From contig OMSJ01000016.1 in the NCBI GenBank assembly GCA_900313705.1, forward strand, positions 1-49,633: a stretch of DNA of 49,633 nt, in the 5' to 3' direction. The notes below the pieces were generated by a model. The model was not told the DNA's origin and searched no databases. It saw only the letters and a list, made by a program, of their open reading frames with translations. Made by a program: the position numbers and the translations under genes. This DNA is from an uncultured Prevotellaceae bacterium (GTDB taxonomy: Bacteria > Bacteroidota > Bacteroidia > Bacteroidales > Bacteroidaceae). Positions 1-8,229 of this stretch are shown here, piece after piece. Numbering within the stretch: the stretch's first letter is position 1; each line of letters opens with the position of its first letter.

Positions 1-1194
1 GCCGTCGGCATTGGGAGTCATGTAGTCGGGGTCGAAGAGGCCGCAATAGTTGCAGAAGCCATCGACGATGTTGTGGTCGTCCTGTACGATGCCTGTATCT
101 TCGTTGGAGAAGGTGGCACCCTCGTAGATGTCGCCGTTGCAGTGCAGACGTCCGTTCATATAGACTCTCGCATGAGTAGCATCGAGGACCGGCTGACTGT
201 CTGTGCCAAGCGTCTGATACCAGCCGATGACCGTCTGGTCGCCGTTGAGCAGGTAGCAGACCTCGCCCGTCGGCAGTTGGTCCTTGGTAATGCACTTGGC
301 CGAGGCGAGTGTATTGTCCTTCGTGCCGCCCGTTGCGCTGCCTTCCAGCCAACAGTTGCCTGTCAGCCTCGAAGCATCGTGGTTCCTCAGACGGCCCACG
401 ATGGCGCCGCCCCATTTGGGCTCTGCGTCCGGCTCGTCAAGGATGAGGGTGCCCATGTTCAGGCAGTTCTTCACGTAGCTGGTCGTATTGTTCAGGTAGC
501 CTGCCACACCGCCAGCCGTGCAGTTCACGTCGTAGAAAGTGATGTCACCATAGTTAGCGCAGAACGCCACGCTGTCGCCACCGAGGTAAGCCACCACGCC
601 GGCAAAGTTGTCCGTACTGCCAGCCGCCACCGACATGTTGCCGGCGAAGGTGCAGCCAGAGATGACGTTGCCGCCACGGGCAGAACCTACCACGCCGCCC
701 ACATGGTGCACTCCGTTGACCGGCACGAAGATGTCCAGGGTGGAATGCACGTTTGCTATGTAGCTGCTTGTCGGGTAGCCCACAACGCCCGAACCAGTAC
801 CGGCCGTTGCTGTGAGCACGCCGTCGATGCTGAAGTTCATAATGGTTGCCCCGTTGGTATGGCCAAAGAGACCACCGCCGTCGCTGGAGAATTCTCCTTC
901 GAAGCCCGTAATCTTGTGTCCCTTTCCGTCGAAGATGCCGGAATAGGCACCGCCGGGTGTGCCGATGGGGGTTCCCCAGGCAGAGGAGAGCGCAATGTCG
1001 GCTGTCAGCACAGCATTGGCGCCCAACTCACCATCCTTCACGATAGTGGCAAACGTCGCCAGGTCGTCAGCATTGCCGATGTTGTAGAACTCAGTACCAT
1101 CAATCTCTGTAGTGGTCAGGCTTTGCGCCAAAGTCTGCGTTCCTCCCAGTCCCAATAGGGCTGCAAGGATGAATAGGTAAAGATTCTGTTTCAT
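1..1194 (-). CDS. Secreted GLUG-repeat protein, 3' end outside window
   Basis: An open frame of 398 codons runs from an ATG at 1194 to the window edge without a stop, so the C-terminus is missing. The N-terminus is a clear signal peptide (basic start, hydrophobic stretch, cleavage near TLAQ). The body has repeated Gly-rich segments of the form GGVVG...-NVISGCTFAGN and GGVAGYLNNTTSYVKNCLNMG, which fit GLUG motifs of Bacteroidetes surface proteins, predicted to form beta-helix-like folds. The later segment 'TVIGWYQTLG...PVLDATHARVY' closely matches one in the 8226-10334 protein, so the two are related in their non-catalytic parts. No catalytic domain is visible in the part seen. Likely exported and surface-attached. 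The function is unknown; adhesion is an inference. Confidence 0.85.
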   Translation of the reverse strand, partial: MKQNLYLFILAALLGLGGTQTLAQSLTTTEIDGTEFYNIGNADDLATFATIVKDGELGANAVLTADIALSSAWGTPIGTPGGAYSGIFDGKGHKITGFEGEFSSDGGGLFGHTNGATIMNFSIDGVLTATAGTGSGVVGYPTSSYIANVHSTLDIFVPVNGVHHVGGVVGSARGGNVISGCTFAGNMSVAAGSTDNFAGVVAYLGGDSVAFCANYGDITFYDVNCTAGGVAGYLNNTTSYVKNCLNMGTLILDEPDAEPKWGGAIVGRLRNHDASRLTGNCWLEGSATGGTKDNTLASAKCITKDQLPTGEVCYLLNGDQTVIGWYQTLGTDSQPVLDATHARVYMNGRLHCNGDIYEGATFSNEDTGIVQDDHNIVDGFCNYCGLFDPDYMTPNADG

Positions 1195-1469
1195 TGTATT
1201 TAGTGTTAAAGGAGTGAGGTCTAAATGTTTCCAAGCGCATTTGCTTGTGTAAAAATACCTTTTTTTAGCTTACGCACATGCGTTGCGCTATATATTTTAA
1301 CGATAATTAACATCAAAAGGCACTAAGGGAATGTCTCAATGAGCAACATGAATAAATTCAGCGTGACAAAGAGGGATTTTCAGCGTGGTACAGAGAGAAT
1401 TTCTATGCCTCACAGCATAAACTTCACACAGGCATGTTAACAAATTATTTTCAAGCACGGAGTTAGGAC

Positions 1470-1600
1470 TTTGATGGAACGATGTAGAGGTTTTGTTTGC
1501 CTGATGTTCGGGCTTTGCTGGCGCGGTAATCGGGCTTTGTTTGCCTGATGTTCAGCCTTTGATGGCGCGGCGTTCGGCTTTGATGGCTATTTGCGATGGG
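1470..1600. repeat. Six-unit tandem array, 21-22 bp period
   Basis: Six consecutive units each start with TTTG: 1470, 1492, 1514, 1536, 1558 and 1579. Five steps are 22 bp and one is 21 bp. Units 2 and 4 are nearly identical (TTTGTTTGCCTGATGTTC...); units 3 and 5 share TGGCGCGG. The array fills much of the otherwise gene-free stretch 1195-1694. A single TATTTTCAAG, the unit start of the array at 12804, occurs just before it at 1446. The remainder of 1195-1469 shows nothing I can name. Confidence 0.75.
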
Positions 1601-1618
1601 GGAATAGTACGCGGCCAA

Positions 1619-1668
1619 TAAAAAGCCCCTCCCGTGGGGCCTGCGTGCAGGACCTTTTGGGGAGGGGC
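1619..1668 (-). terminator. Rho-independent terminator of the 10334-1695 operon
   Basis: GCCCCTCCC (1625-1633) pairs with GGGAGGGGC (1660-1668). On the minus strand the stem is followed by a T run (CTTTTTATT). It lies 27 bp beyond the stop of the small peptide gene at 1695. Confidence 0.8.
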
Positions 1669-1694
1669 GTAAGAGCGTGTGGTTGTCTCTGGGT

Positions 1695-1859
1695 TCACTC
1701 GTTGTCTTCCCAGATATTCCAGTTGTTCCAGTCGTTGTTTTCCTTTGTCAGGACTTCTTCCGAGTTATCGGCTACACCATTGTTGATGATGGAGATGGCA
1801 ATGATCTCTGAGCATTCTGCCTGGAGGCTTTCTGCTTGAGGCTTGATATATTGTTTCAT
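1695..1859 (-). CDS. Small peptide (54 aa), 'YIxPQ...AECxxxIA' type
   Basis: The ATG lies 12 bp after the stop of the LRR-phosphatase gene, and the gene is followed directly by a terminator, so it is the last gene of the operon. The peptide starts MKQYIKPQ, contains AECSEIIAIS around residues 14-23, and ends in an Asn/Trp/acidic tail (NDWNNWNIWEDNE). It has no signal peptide or membrane segment. The N-terminal half matches the peptide at 35687-35863 (KxYIxPQ, then AEC, then [IL]IA), which also closes a secreted-protein operon, while the tails differ. This conserved-head/variable-tail plan resembles leader-core precursors, but no maturation genes are nearby. The function is unknown. Confidence 0.7.
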   Translation of the reverse strand: MKQYIKPQAESLQAECSEIIAISIINNGVADNSEEVLTKENNDWNNWNIWEDNE

Positions 1860-1871
1860 GGCTTTTAATCT

Positions 1872-4800
1872 TTAATAAAGTACTTTCTTCCCGTTTACAA
1901 TATAGATGCCAGCTTTGGCTGGTTTGCTACTGAGCTTGCGACCTTGCAGGTCATAGGCTTCAATGGTCTCGTTGGTCAGGGCATCAATGCCTGTGGCATC
2001 ATCGCTCAGGTAGAATACCTTGACGCTCGATATCGGAGCATTCAGCCAGGCACGGAAGGCACCGACTTCTATCTCGCTCTCTACGTGGTAGAAGCCAATC
2101 ACGTCGTTCTGCTTCTGCAAGACGTAGGAACCAAGTGGAGCGGTGGTTGCCTTGTATGTGCCGCAGAGGATGCCGTTGGCCGGGGCTTCTCCGGTGGCTG
2201 CCACGGTTGCATTGGTTGCTGTCAGCTCGAGTGCGCCTTCACCTTCTATCAGGACTGGAGTGTCGGGACTGATGGCTGTAACCTGTTCGAGGTTAATCTT
2301 TGCGTCGGATACGGAAGTCAGGTTTGCTGCAGAGAAACCTTCTGGAACGTTGGCTTCGAAGGGGAGGACGAGAGTCTTATATGCCTTGACGTTGGTGGTG
2401 AAGCTGGCCTGTGTGGCGGTGAAGGCGTCGGGTGTGCCGAAGTCCTTGCCGTCGGTGAGTACGAGGCTTTCGCAGACGCCGCCGTTGATGATGTTCTGTC
2501 CTGTGATGCCCGATTCGGGAGCCACGGTGACGAGCAGGTTGGAGGCAGCGGGCATGTTGCCGGTCAGGGCCTCTGCTTCGAAGGTGTAGCCCGTGAGGTC
2601 GAGGGATGTGGTGGCCTCTCCAATCATGTTCTTCACGTCGGTGGGATAGATGGTGCCGAGCATCTTCTGACGGAAGTCAGCGATGTCCTTGGCGCTGATG
2701 CCCACCTCGTCGTGGACGTAGGTGTAGAACTTGTCGGTGAGTGTCTCGCCGGTCAGCGTGTTGATGTACTCCAGGATGCCGTCGATGTTCTCCTTGTAGC
2801 GATGTGTGTCGTAGTGGGAGAAGCTTGTCAGCTCATAGTCCTTGTACAGGTCGCTCAGTCCGACGCCCAGCAAGCCTTCGAGGATGACGCCGAGTGTGCC
2901 GGTACGGTCAGCGCCGATGTGGCAGTGGAAATAGACGGGCTTGTCGTTCTTCACACAGTCGAAGACGAAGTCGAGATTCTGCTTGTAGAGGTCCTTGCGG
3001 TTCTGCATACCGCTCTCGTAGTAGTCTTCGTTGGTGATGCGCTTGTAGATGACGTCGCTGCCCAGCGGTGACTGTGTGGCGTATGCGGCCTCCCAGTCGA
3101 TGCGGAGGTCGAGCTCTGCCTTGATGCCAACCCTGCGGAGTGCAGCGATGCCGTTTGCCGTGAGGTTGTACTCGCCGTTCCACTCTGCGCCGCGATAGAT
3201 GAGGCCGTACTTGATGGGCTTGCCGCTGGCTGTTGCCCAGCCGCCGAGGTCGCGCATGTTGCCTGTGCCTTCGGCATAGATCTGGCGGAGCTGTCCGCTG
3301 GTGGTGAAGCTGGAGTTGATGATTTCGGTGGGAGTGCCGTCAACGGTCAGCTCTACCTTGAAATAATAAGTCTGGCCGGGCAGGAGGTTGTAGATTTCGT
3401 AGTGGGCATCGCTCAGGGCAACCTCTGCTGTAAAGGCATCGGAGAAGTCGGCTTTGAGGCCCCAAGTGACTGTCTGAGCCGTAGCTGAGGGATTCTGCGT
3501 CCAGAAGATAGTGGCAGGGTCGGGAATGTCGCGACGTGCGGGAGGTGCGACGTTGTAGGGCCTGATTTTCGTCTCCTCGGTACCTTCATACGTTACCTCT
3601 GCCATGTATTCCCTGACGCGGATGTTCTCAATGTTGAAGTCCTGCTCGAAGGTGCCGCTTTGCACGGGATGGAAGCGCCACCATGTACGGTTGTTTTCGT
3701 CGGTATAGTCGCTGCTGACATACACATAACTGCTGGACTGGCCATAGAGGCTGCTTTCAGTACCCTCGTTAAGGCATTTCATCTTGTAAATACCGCCTTT
3801 AACCCAGGTGATAATCTGTTCATTTACTGGCTCGCTGGTGGACAGAACCCAACCATCGGCATCGGGAGCACCGAAGTATATCTCACTGGCGGCAGCTTTG
3901 ATATACCAGTTGCTGCCCTTACGGGTGAGCTTGAAGCAGTATTTGGTATCCGATGCATCGAAAGTCTTTACGGCTAAATAACCGTCGGAACCTGCTCGGA
4001 CATACTTGTTGTTATACAAACCCTCGATGTAGTAGTAGCCCTCGTTGAGGGGGTTGACTTGCAACTCATCGACAGCGACAATCATCTGGAGCAGTGCTTC
4101 GTTGCGTTGCTGTGCCGTAGCGCCCTCGTCAAGTGCGTTTGCCGCTGCCAGTGCATCCTTGACGGCCTGCACGCTTGTTGTGGTATAGCAACCGGGGTCG
4201 GTGCCAACTTCGTCGTCGGCAGGCAGCTTGGCACTGAAGTTCGCGATGGCGTTCTGCAGGTCTTCGTGCGTCATGTCCTGCACGAGGTCGGGAACGATGT
4301 TGTAGCAGTTCCAGTGGTAGTCGGTCTTGTAGTCCAGGTAGAGCGACGGATAGATGTGGATGGTGGAGGCAAAGTCGTTGTCGAAGGTATAGATGTCGGG
4401 CACCTCAGGCTTCGTGTCGCAAATCATATAGACATCGTAAGCATCGGATGCACGCCAGAAGACCCATCTGCCCCATTCCTTAGTGGCTGCCTCGCTGCCT
4501 ACGGTAATCTTCTTCAGCAGGGAGTTGTATCCCATAGCGTATGTCCCCATGGTCGTTACGGAGTTGGGCAATGTGATTTCGGTAATCTGTGTCTTGTAGA
4601 TGGCTTCCTCACCGATGGAGACCAGTCCGTCGGGCAGGGTAATGGAGGTGATGGGTGCATAGCGGAAGGCATAGTTGGCAATGCCCGTCACGTTGTAGGT
4701 CACGCCGTCGTGGGTGACTTGAGCCGGAATGGTGATGTCGCCGCTGTAGAGGTTGGCATTGCTCGAGCTGGGCTTGCTGTCGTTCTTATAGACGACGCTC

Positions 4801-5495
4801 ACCTTATCCTCTGCCGTCATCTTGTACTTGATGCCGTCCTCTACGAAGTCGATGAATGTCACGCTGCCGCCAATGTCTGGCACAAGGTTATAGCAACTCC
4901 ACTTGCTGTCGGCCACGTAGGTGTCGTACATGCTTGGCTTGACATGGATGGTCGATGCGTGACCTTGGTCGAAGGTGATGTCATCGTAGAGTGAAGGCTT
5001 GACGTCGCAAATCATATAGACATCGTAGCCGTTGCCATCGCGCCAGAAGACCCATGCGCCCCACTTGCCGCCGCCACCCTCGTTCAGGGTGATGGTTGTC
5101 AGGTTGGAGCAGCCTTCCACAGCCTCGTCACCTAACTTCGTGACAGAGCTGGGTACGTTAAGCTCGGCAATGCCTGAACTCATCAGCGACTTCTTGCCTA
5201 TCGTAAGCAGTCCGTCGGGCAGGGAGATTGATGAGATGTTTGCGGCGTAGAAGGCTCTCTCGCCAATCTCAGTCACATTGTAGGTAACTTCATCCACGGT
5301 AATAGTAGCCGGAATCGTAATGTCTCCCGTGTAGGTGCTGGGGTTGTCGGACCCTGGCCTGCTATCGTTGGGATAGGTCACAGTGGCGGTCGAGCCGTCA
5401 AGGTTGTACTTGATGCCATCGACGGTCACACTCGTTTGTGCCGATGCGGTAATCACCATCAGCACAAAGGATAGGAGAATAAAGGTTTTTTTCAT
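1872..5495 (-). CDS. Secreted BspA-type LRR protein with tyrosine-phosphatase-like domain
   Basis: The 1207-aa protein has a signal peptide (residues 1-19, ending ASAQ). Two BspA-type leucine-rich blocks follow (roughly 20-215 and 215-400), then a helical linker, a lectin-like segment (YYYIEGLYNNKYV), a fibronectin-III-like domain, and a phosphatase domain of the Y_phosphatase3 type at about 760-960. The phosphatase signature HCHIGADRTG is intact, with C858 as nucleophile and R864 binding phosphate, and GNMRDLGGW is the usual N-terminal motif of that family. The C-terminal tail GIYIVNGKKVLY fits type IX secretion sorting. It sits between GH2 and the small peptide in one operon. A surface-exposed phosphatase anchored through LRRs is inferred; the substrate is unknown. 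Confidence 0.85.
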   Translation of the reverse strand: MKKTFILLSFVLMVITASAQTSVTVDGIKYNLDGSTATVTYPNDSRPGSDNPSTYTGDITIPATITVDEVTYNVTEIGERAFYAANISSISLPDGLLTIGKKSLMSSGIAELNVPSSVTKLGDEAVEGCSNLTTITLNEGGGGKWGAWVFWRDGNGYDVYMICDVKPSLYDDITFDQGHASTIHVKPSMYDTYVADSKWSCYNLVPDIGGSVTFIDFVEDGIKYKMTAEDKVSVVYKNDSKPSSSNANLYSGDITIPAQVTHDGVTYNVTGIANYAFRYAPITSITLPDGLVSIGEEAIYKTQITEITLPNSVTTMGTYAMGYNSLLKKITVGSEAATKEWGRWVFWRASDAYDVYMICDTKPEVPDIYTFDNDFASTIHIYPSLYLDYKTDYHWNCYNIVPDLVQDMTHEDLQNAIANFSAKLPADDEVGTDPGCYTTTSVQAVKDALAAANALDEGATAQQRNEALLQMIVAVDELQVNPLNEGYYYIEGLYNNKYVRAGSDGYLAVKTFDASDTKYCFKLTRKGSNWYIKAAASEIYFGAPDADGWVLSTSEPVNEQIITWVKGGIYKMKCLNEGTESSLYGQSSSYVYVSSDYTDENNRTWWRFHPVQSGTFEQDFNIENIRVREYMAEVTYEGTEETKIRPYNVAPPARRDIPDPATIFWTQNPSATAQTVTWGLKADFSDAFTAEVALSDAHYEIYNLLPGQTYYFKVELTVDGTPTEIINSSFTTSGQLRQIYAEGTGNMRDLGGWATASGKPIKYGLIYRGAEWNGEYNLTANGIAALRRVGIKAELDLRIDWEAAYATQSPLGSDVIYKRITNEDYYESGMQNRKDLYKQNLDFVFDCVKNDKPVYFHCHIGADRTGTLGVILEGLLGVGLSDLYKDYELTSFSHYDTHRYKENIDGILEYINTLTGETLTDKFYTYVHDEVGISAKDIADFRQKMLGTIYPTDVKNMIGEATTSLDLTGYTFEAEALTGNMPAASNLLVTVAPESGITGQNIINGGVCESLVLTDGKDFGTPDAFTATQASFTTNVKAYKTLVLPFEANVPEGFSAANLTSVSDAKINLEQVTAISPDTPVLIEGEGALELTATNATVAATGEAPANGILCGTYKATTAPLGSYVLQKQNDVIGFYHVESEIEVGAFRAWLNAPISSVKVFYLSDDATGIDALTNETIEAYDLQGRKLSSKPAKAGIYIVNGKKVLY

Positions 5496-5546
5496 GGTAG
5501 CTGTTGGTTTTAGTGATACATTATATATATTATATAGGTCTCTCTC

Positions 5547-7406
5547 TTATTTGCTCGAAGCAGGCTTCTTGGAGAAGATGGCATGGATGCGCTTCATGTC
5601 GAACTTCGAGGAGCGGTCGTAGAAGTAGATGCCGTTCTGCTCCTGCTCCACGTCGGTGAGCTGCGTGTAGGTGTAGCCCCAGACGTTGTCTGCTATCTCC
5701 ATCAGGGCATCGACCTGACCTTCGAGGCGTGTGTAGAACTCCTCCAATGAGTGTGGCGGTTCGCCGTAACCCCAAGAGGCGCCGGTGTTGCCCGTGGCTG
5801 TGTCCTGACCTTTCACCCACTTGATGCCGCCGAACTCGTCGAGGAGATAGGGCTTGTCGGCCTTCTCGTAGCGCGGGAAGTCATAGACGTTGACGTCGGT
5901 CGGGCGGTTGAAGCCGGTGTTGGTGCGCGGCACGTCGCGTGTCTCGTTGGGTGTCTGGAACCAGCGCTGGCCGTTGTAGATGGCTTCCTTGAGGCGCTTG
6001 GGGTCCTGCTCGTAGTTGTGCGTGGTCCAGATGTCCGTCTTGATATGTACGCCGCCGCTGACGTCGCAGACGGGACGGGTGGGGTCGAGGGCCTTGCTGA
6101 GGTCATAGACGTCGCTCACGAAGCGCGGGAACTGCACGCGGTCGGGCCACCACTCCTCGTTCATAGGCGTCCAGGTGACGATGCTGGGATGGTTGCGGTC
6201 GCGCACAATCTCCTCGGTCCATTCGCTGAGGAAGTTGCGAGCCACTTCGGGGTCGTTAGCGTTCATGCCCCAAGAGGGTGCTTCGCCCCAGGTAATGTAG
6301 CCCAGTTTATCAGCCCAATAATGGAAGCGTTCCTCGAAGACCTTCTGGTGGAGGCGTGCGCCGTTGAAGCCTGCAGCCAAAGAAAGCTCGATGTCGTGCC
6401 TGAGTGCCTCATCGCTGGGTGCCGTCCAGATGCCGTCGGGGTAGTAGCCTTGGTCGAGGACGAGCCGCTGGTAGAAGGGTTCGTTGTTGAGGTACGTCTT
6501 GTTGCCCTCGACGTGTATCTTCCTCATTCCGACGTAGCTGTTGACTTTGTCGATGACCTTCCCCTCTGCGTCCTTCATCTCGTAAGTGAGGTCGTAGAGG
6601 AAAGGACTCTCAGGGCTCCAGAGCTTCTGCTTCTTGACGGGCAACACGATGGTCGAGTTGTTCTGTGCGCGGACAGTCTTTGTGGCGACCACCTTTCCGC
6701 CGTCCTTCAGTGTGACAGTCAGCGTGGCAGCCGACTCGCGATAGAAGGTGGGATGCACGACGACTTGGCTCTGGTCGATGTCCGTAATGACTTGTGCGCG
6801 GAGCAGGGCATTGGCATCGACGGGTTCCATCCAGACTGTCTGCCAGATGCCTGTGCAGCGGGTGTACATGCACTCAAACTGGTTGAGGCGCACGTTCTGC
6901 TTGCCGGCCGGCTGCTTCGTGGTGCGTGTGTCGCTGTAGGCATGGACGACGAGGGAGTGGTCGTTGCCGTCAGCGAGGAAGCGGGTCACGTCGATGGCAA
7001 AGGATGTGCTTCCGCCGAAGTGACGTCCAGCCAGGCGTCCGTCGATGAACACTTCGCTGTTGTAATAGACAGCACCGAAGTTGAGCATGACGTTGCGGCC
7101 TGCCCACTCCTGCGGCATACGGATGTTGCGCTGATACCAGATGTTGCCGATGAAGTCGGTGTAGCCTACGCCGCTAAGCTTGCTCTCTGGGCAGAAGGGA
7201 ACGGTAATCTTTCCCGTGAAGCCACGACTCTCGTGGAGCCGCTTCTCCATGCCTGAGCCTACGAAGTCGAAGGCGTAGGTCCAGTCGCCATTGAGGTTGA
7301 GCCAGTCTTGGCGTTCGAACTGTGGGCGCGGGTACTCTGCTCGGGGCATGGCCCATGCGCTTGCCGCGAAGCAGCAAAGCAACAGGAATAGAAAGGTCTT
7401 TTTCAT
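5547..7406 (-). CDS. Glycoside hydrolase family 2 protein
   Basis: The 619-aa protein starts with a signal peptide (to about residue 19, ASAWA). It has the GH2 order: sugar-binding jelly-roll domain (about 25-185, with GNIWYQR and GIWQTVW), an immunoglobulin-like domain, and a TIM barrel. The catalytic pair is visible: acid/base E417 in MNEEWW and nucleophile E524 in LLDEFGG, 107 residues apart. This covers the beta-galactosidase, beta-glucuronidase and beta-mannosidase group; the substrate cannot be read from the sequence. The length is short for GH2, and no extra C-terminal domains or sorting tail are seen, so it is probably periplasmic or lipid-independent. It lies 34 bp downstream of the degenerate EEP gene in the operon. 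Confidence 0.9.
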   Translation of the reverse strand: MKKTFLFLLLCCFAASAWAMPRAEYPRPQFERQDWLNLNGDWTYAFDFVGSGMEKRLHESRGFTGKITVPFCPESKLSGVGYTDFIGNIWYQRNIRMPQEWAGRNVMLNFGAVYYNSEVFIDGRLAGRHFGGSTSFAIDVTRFLADGNDHSLVVHAYSDTRTTKQPAGKQNVRLNQFECMYTRCTGIWQTVWMEPVDANALLRAQVITDIDQSQVVVHPTFYRESAATLTVTLKDGGKVVATKTVRAQNNSTIVLPVKKQKLWSPESPFLYDLTYEMKDAEGKVIDKVNSYVGMRKIHVEGNKTYLNNEPFYQRLVLDQGYYPDGIWTAPSDEALRHDIELSLAAGFNGARLHQKVFEERFHYWADKLGYITWGEAPSWGMNANDPEVARNFLSEWTEEIVRDRNHPSIVTWTPMNEEWWPDRVQFPRFVSDVYDLSKALDPTRPVCDVSGGVHIKTDIWTTHNYEQDPKRLKEAIYNGQRWFQTPNETRDVPRTNTGFNRPTDVNVYDFPRYEKADKPYLLDEFGGIKWVKGQDTATGNTGASWGYGEPPHSLEEFYTRLEGQVDALMEIADNVWGYTYTQLTDVEQEQNGIYFYDRSSKFDMKRIHAIFSKKPASSK

Positions 7407-7440
7407 TGTGAAAGGGTGAAAAATTGAAAGGGTGAAGAGT

Positions 7441-8229
7441 TTATGGTAGTTTCACTTTTGCCATGACGGGGAAGTGGGTGGAGGGCAGTCGGCGCTTGTT
7501 GGTGCCGTCGGACTCTTGGGTGAAGTAGCTGTACTGCAGTTGGCCGTAGGCAAGGACGCTGATGTTGCGCGAGGCAAAGACGAAGTCGTAGCGGTCGCTG
7601 CTGTGATTGGCGGCGAGGTCGAAGTTGTTCACCGTTCCGTATTCTGCGCTGACGACGGGTGCTTTCGTGTAGCAGTCGTTGTACTTGGCAATGATTCGGG
7701 AATAGGGTGTCTTGCCATCGCTGACGCCGAGGTAGCCTAAGACGAAGGTAGGGAGGTTCCCAGGGTTCATCTCTGCTATGGCGGTGCGTACTGCGGTTGC
7801 AGCAGTGGTGGCGTTGGTGAGGTCGGTCTGGAAGCAGACGTTGAAGACGTAGAAGTCCTTCTCTCCTTTAGTGAACTTTGCCCATGAGCATGTGCTGCCT
7901 TCGGGCAGGCCTTCGAGTGTTCCACAGGTGTCCAGTTGGATGGTGTTCTTGTTGTAGAGGATGTCTGCGGCAGCATTATGGGCTGTGAGGCGGAGCTTGA
8001 TTTTGCTGAGCTGTGCTTCAGTCAGCGACTGGAGTCCCAGAACGTCGGGCTGCTCGAAGTTGAACATGTCGCAGATGACGGGCAATCGGTTTGTCCACTT
8101 GTCGCCTCCGTCGCCGTAGAGCTTCTCCTCTTCGGTGGTGGTGACGTAGTAGCTGCCGATATAGAGGTTCTGCTGAGCACTGATGCTGAGCGCGAACAGG
8201 GTTATGATGAGTGATATGGTGCGTTTCAT
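7441..8229 (-). CDS. Secreted EEP-fold protein with degraded active site
   Basis: The 262-aa protein has a signal peptide (to about ISAQ) and the layout of an endonuclease/exonuclease/phosphatase (EEP) domain, but the metal and catalytic positions are changed when aligned by eye with its operon neighbour. PDVLGLQS has S68 where the family has Glu; IGSYYVT lacks the metal-site Asn; VLGYLGV stands where GDxN is expected; RYDF has lost the His of RIDH; STHFPV replaces SDHxP. Its ATG overlaps the stop of the upstream 702-aa intact EEP gene by 4 bp (ATGA), so the two are translationally coupled. It is probably a non-catalytic paralogue with a binding or regulatory role. Confidence 0.75.
   Translation of the reverse strand: MKRTISLIITLFALSISAQQNLYIGSYYVTTTEEEKLYGDGGDKWTNRLPVICDMFNFEQPDVLGLQSLTEAQLSKIKLRLTAHNAAADILYNKNTIQLDTCGTLEGLPEGSTCSWAKFTKGEKDFYVFNVCFQTDLTNATTAATAVRTAIAEMNPGNLPTFVLGYLGVSDGKTPYSRIIAKYNDCYTKAPVVSAEYGTVNNFDLAANHSSDRYDFVFASRNISVLAYGQLQYSYFTQESDGTNKRRLPSTHFPVMAKVKLP

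Noticed and set aside
1591-1839. 82-aa plus-strand gene
   Set aside because: It crosses the terminator and is antisense to the better supported small peptide at 1695-1859.
1695-1859. RiPP (bacteriocin) precursor with maturation locus
   Set aside because: The head/tail plan fits, but there is no double-Gly site and no radical SAM, LanM-type or peptidase-transporter gene nearby.
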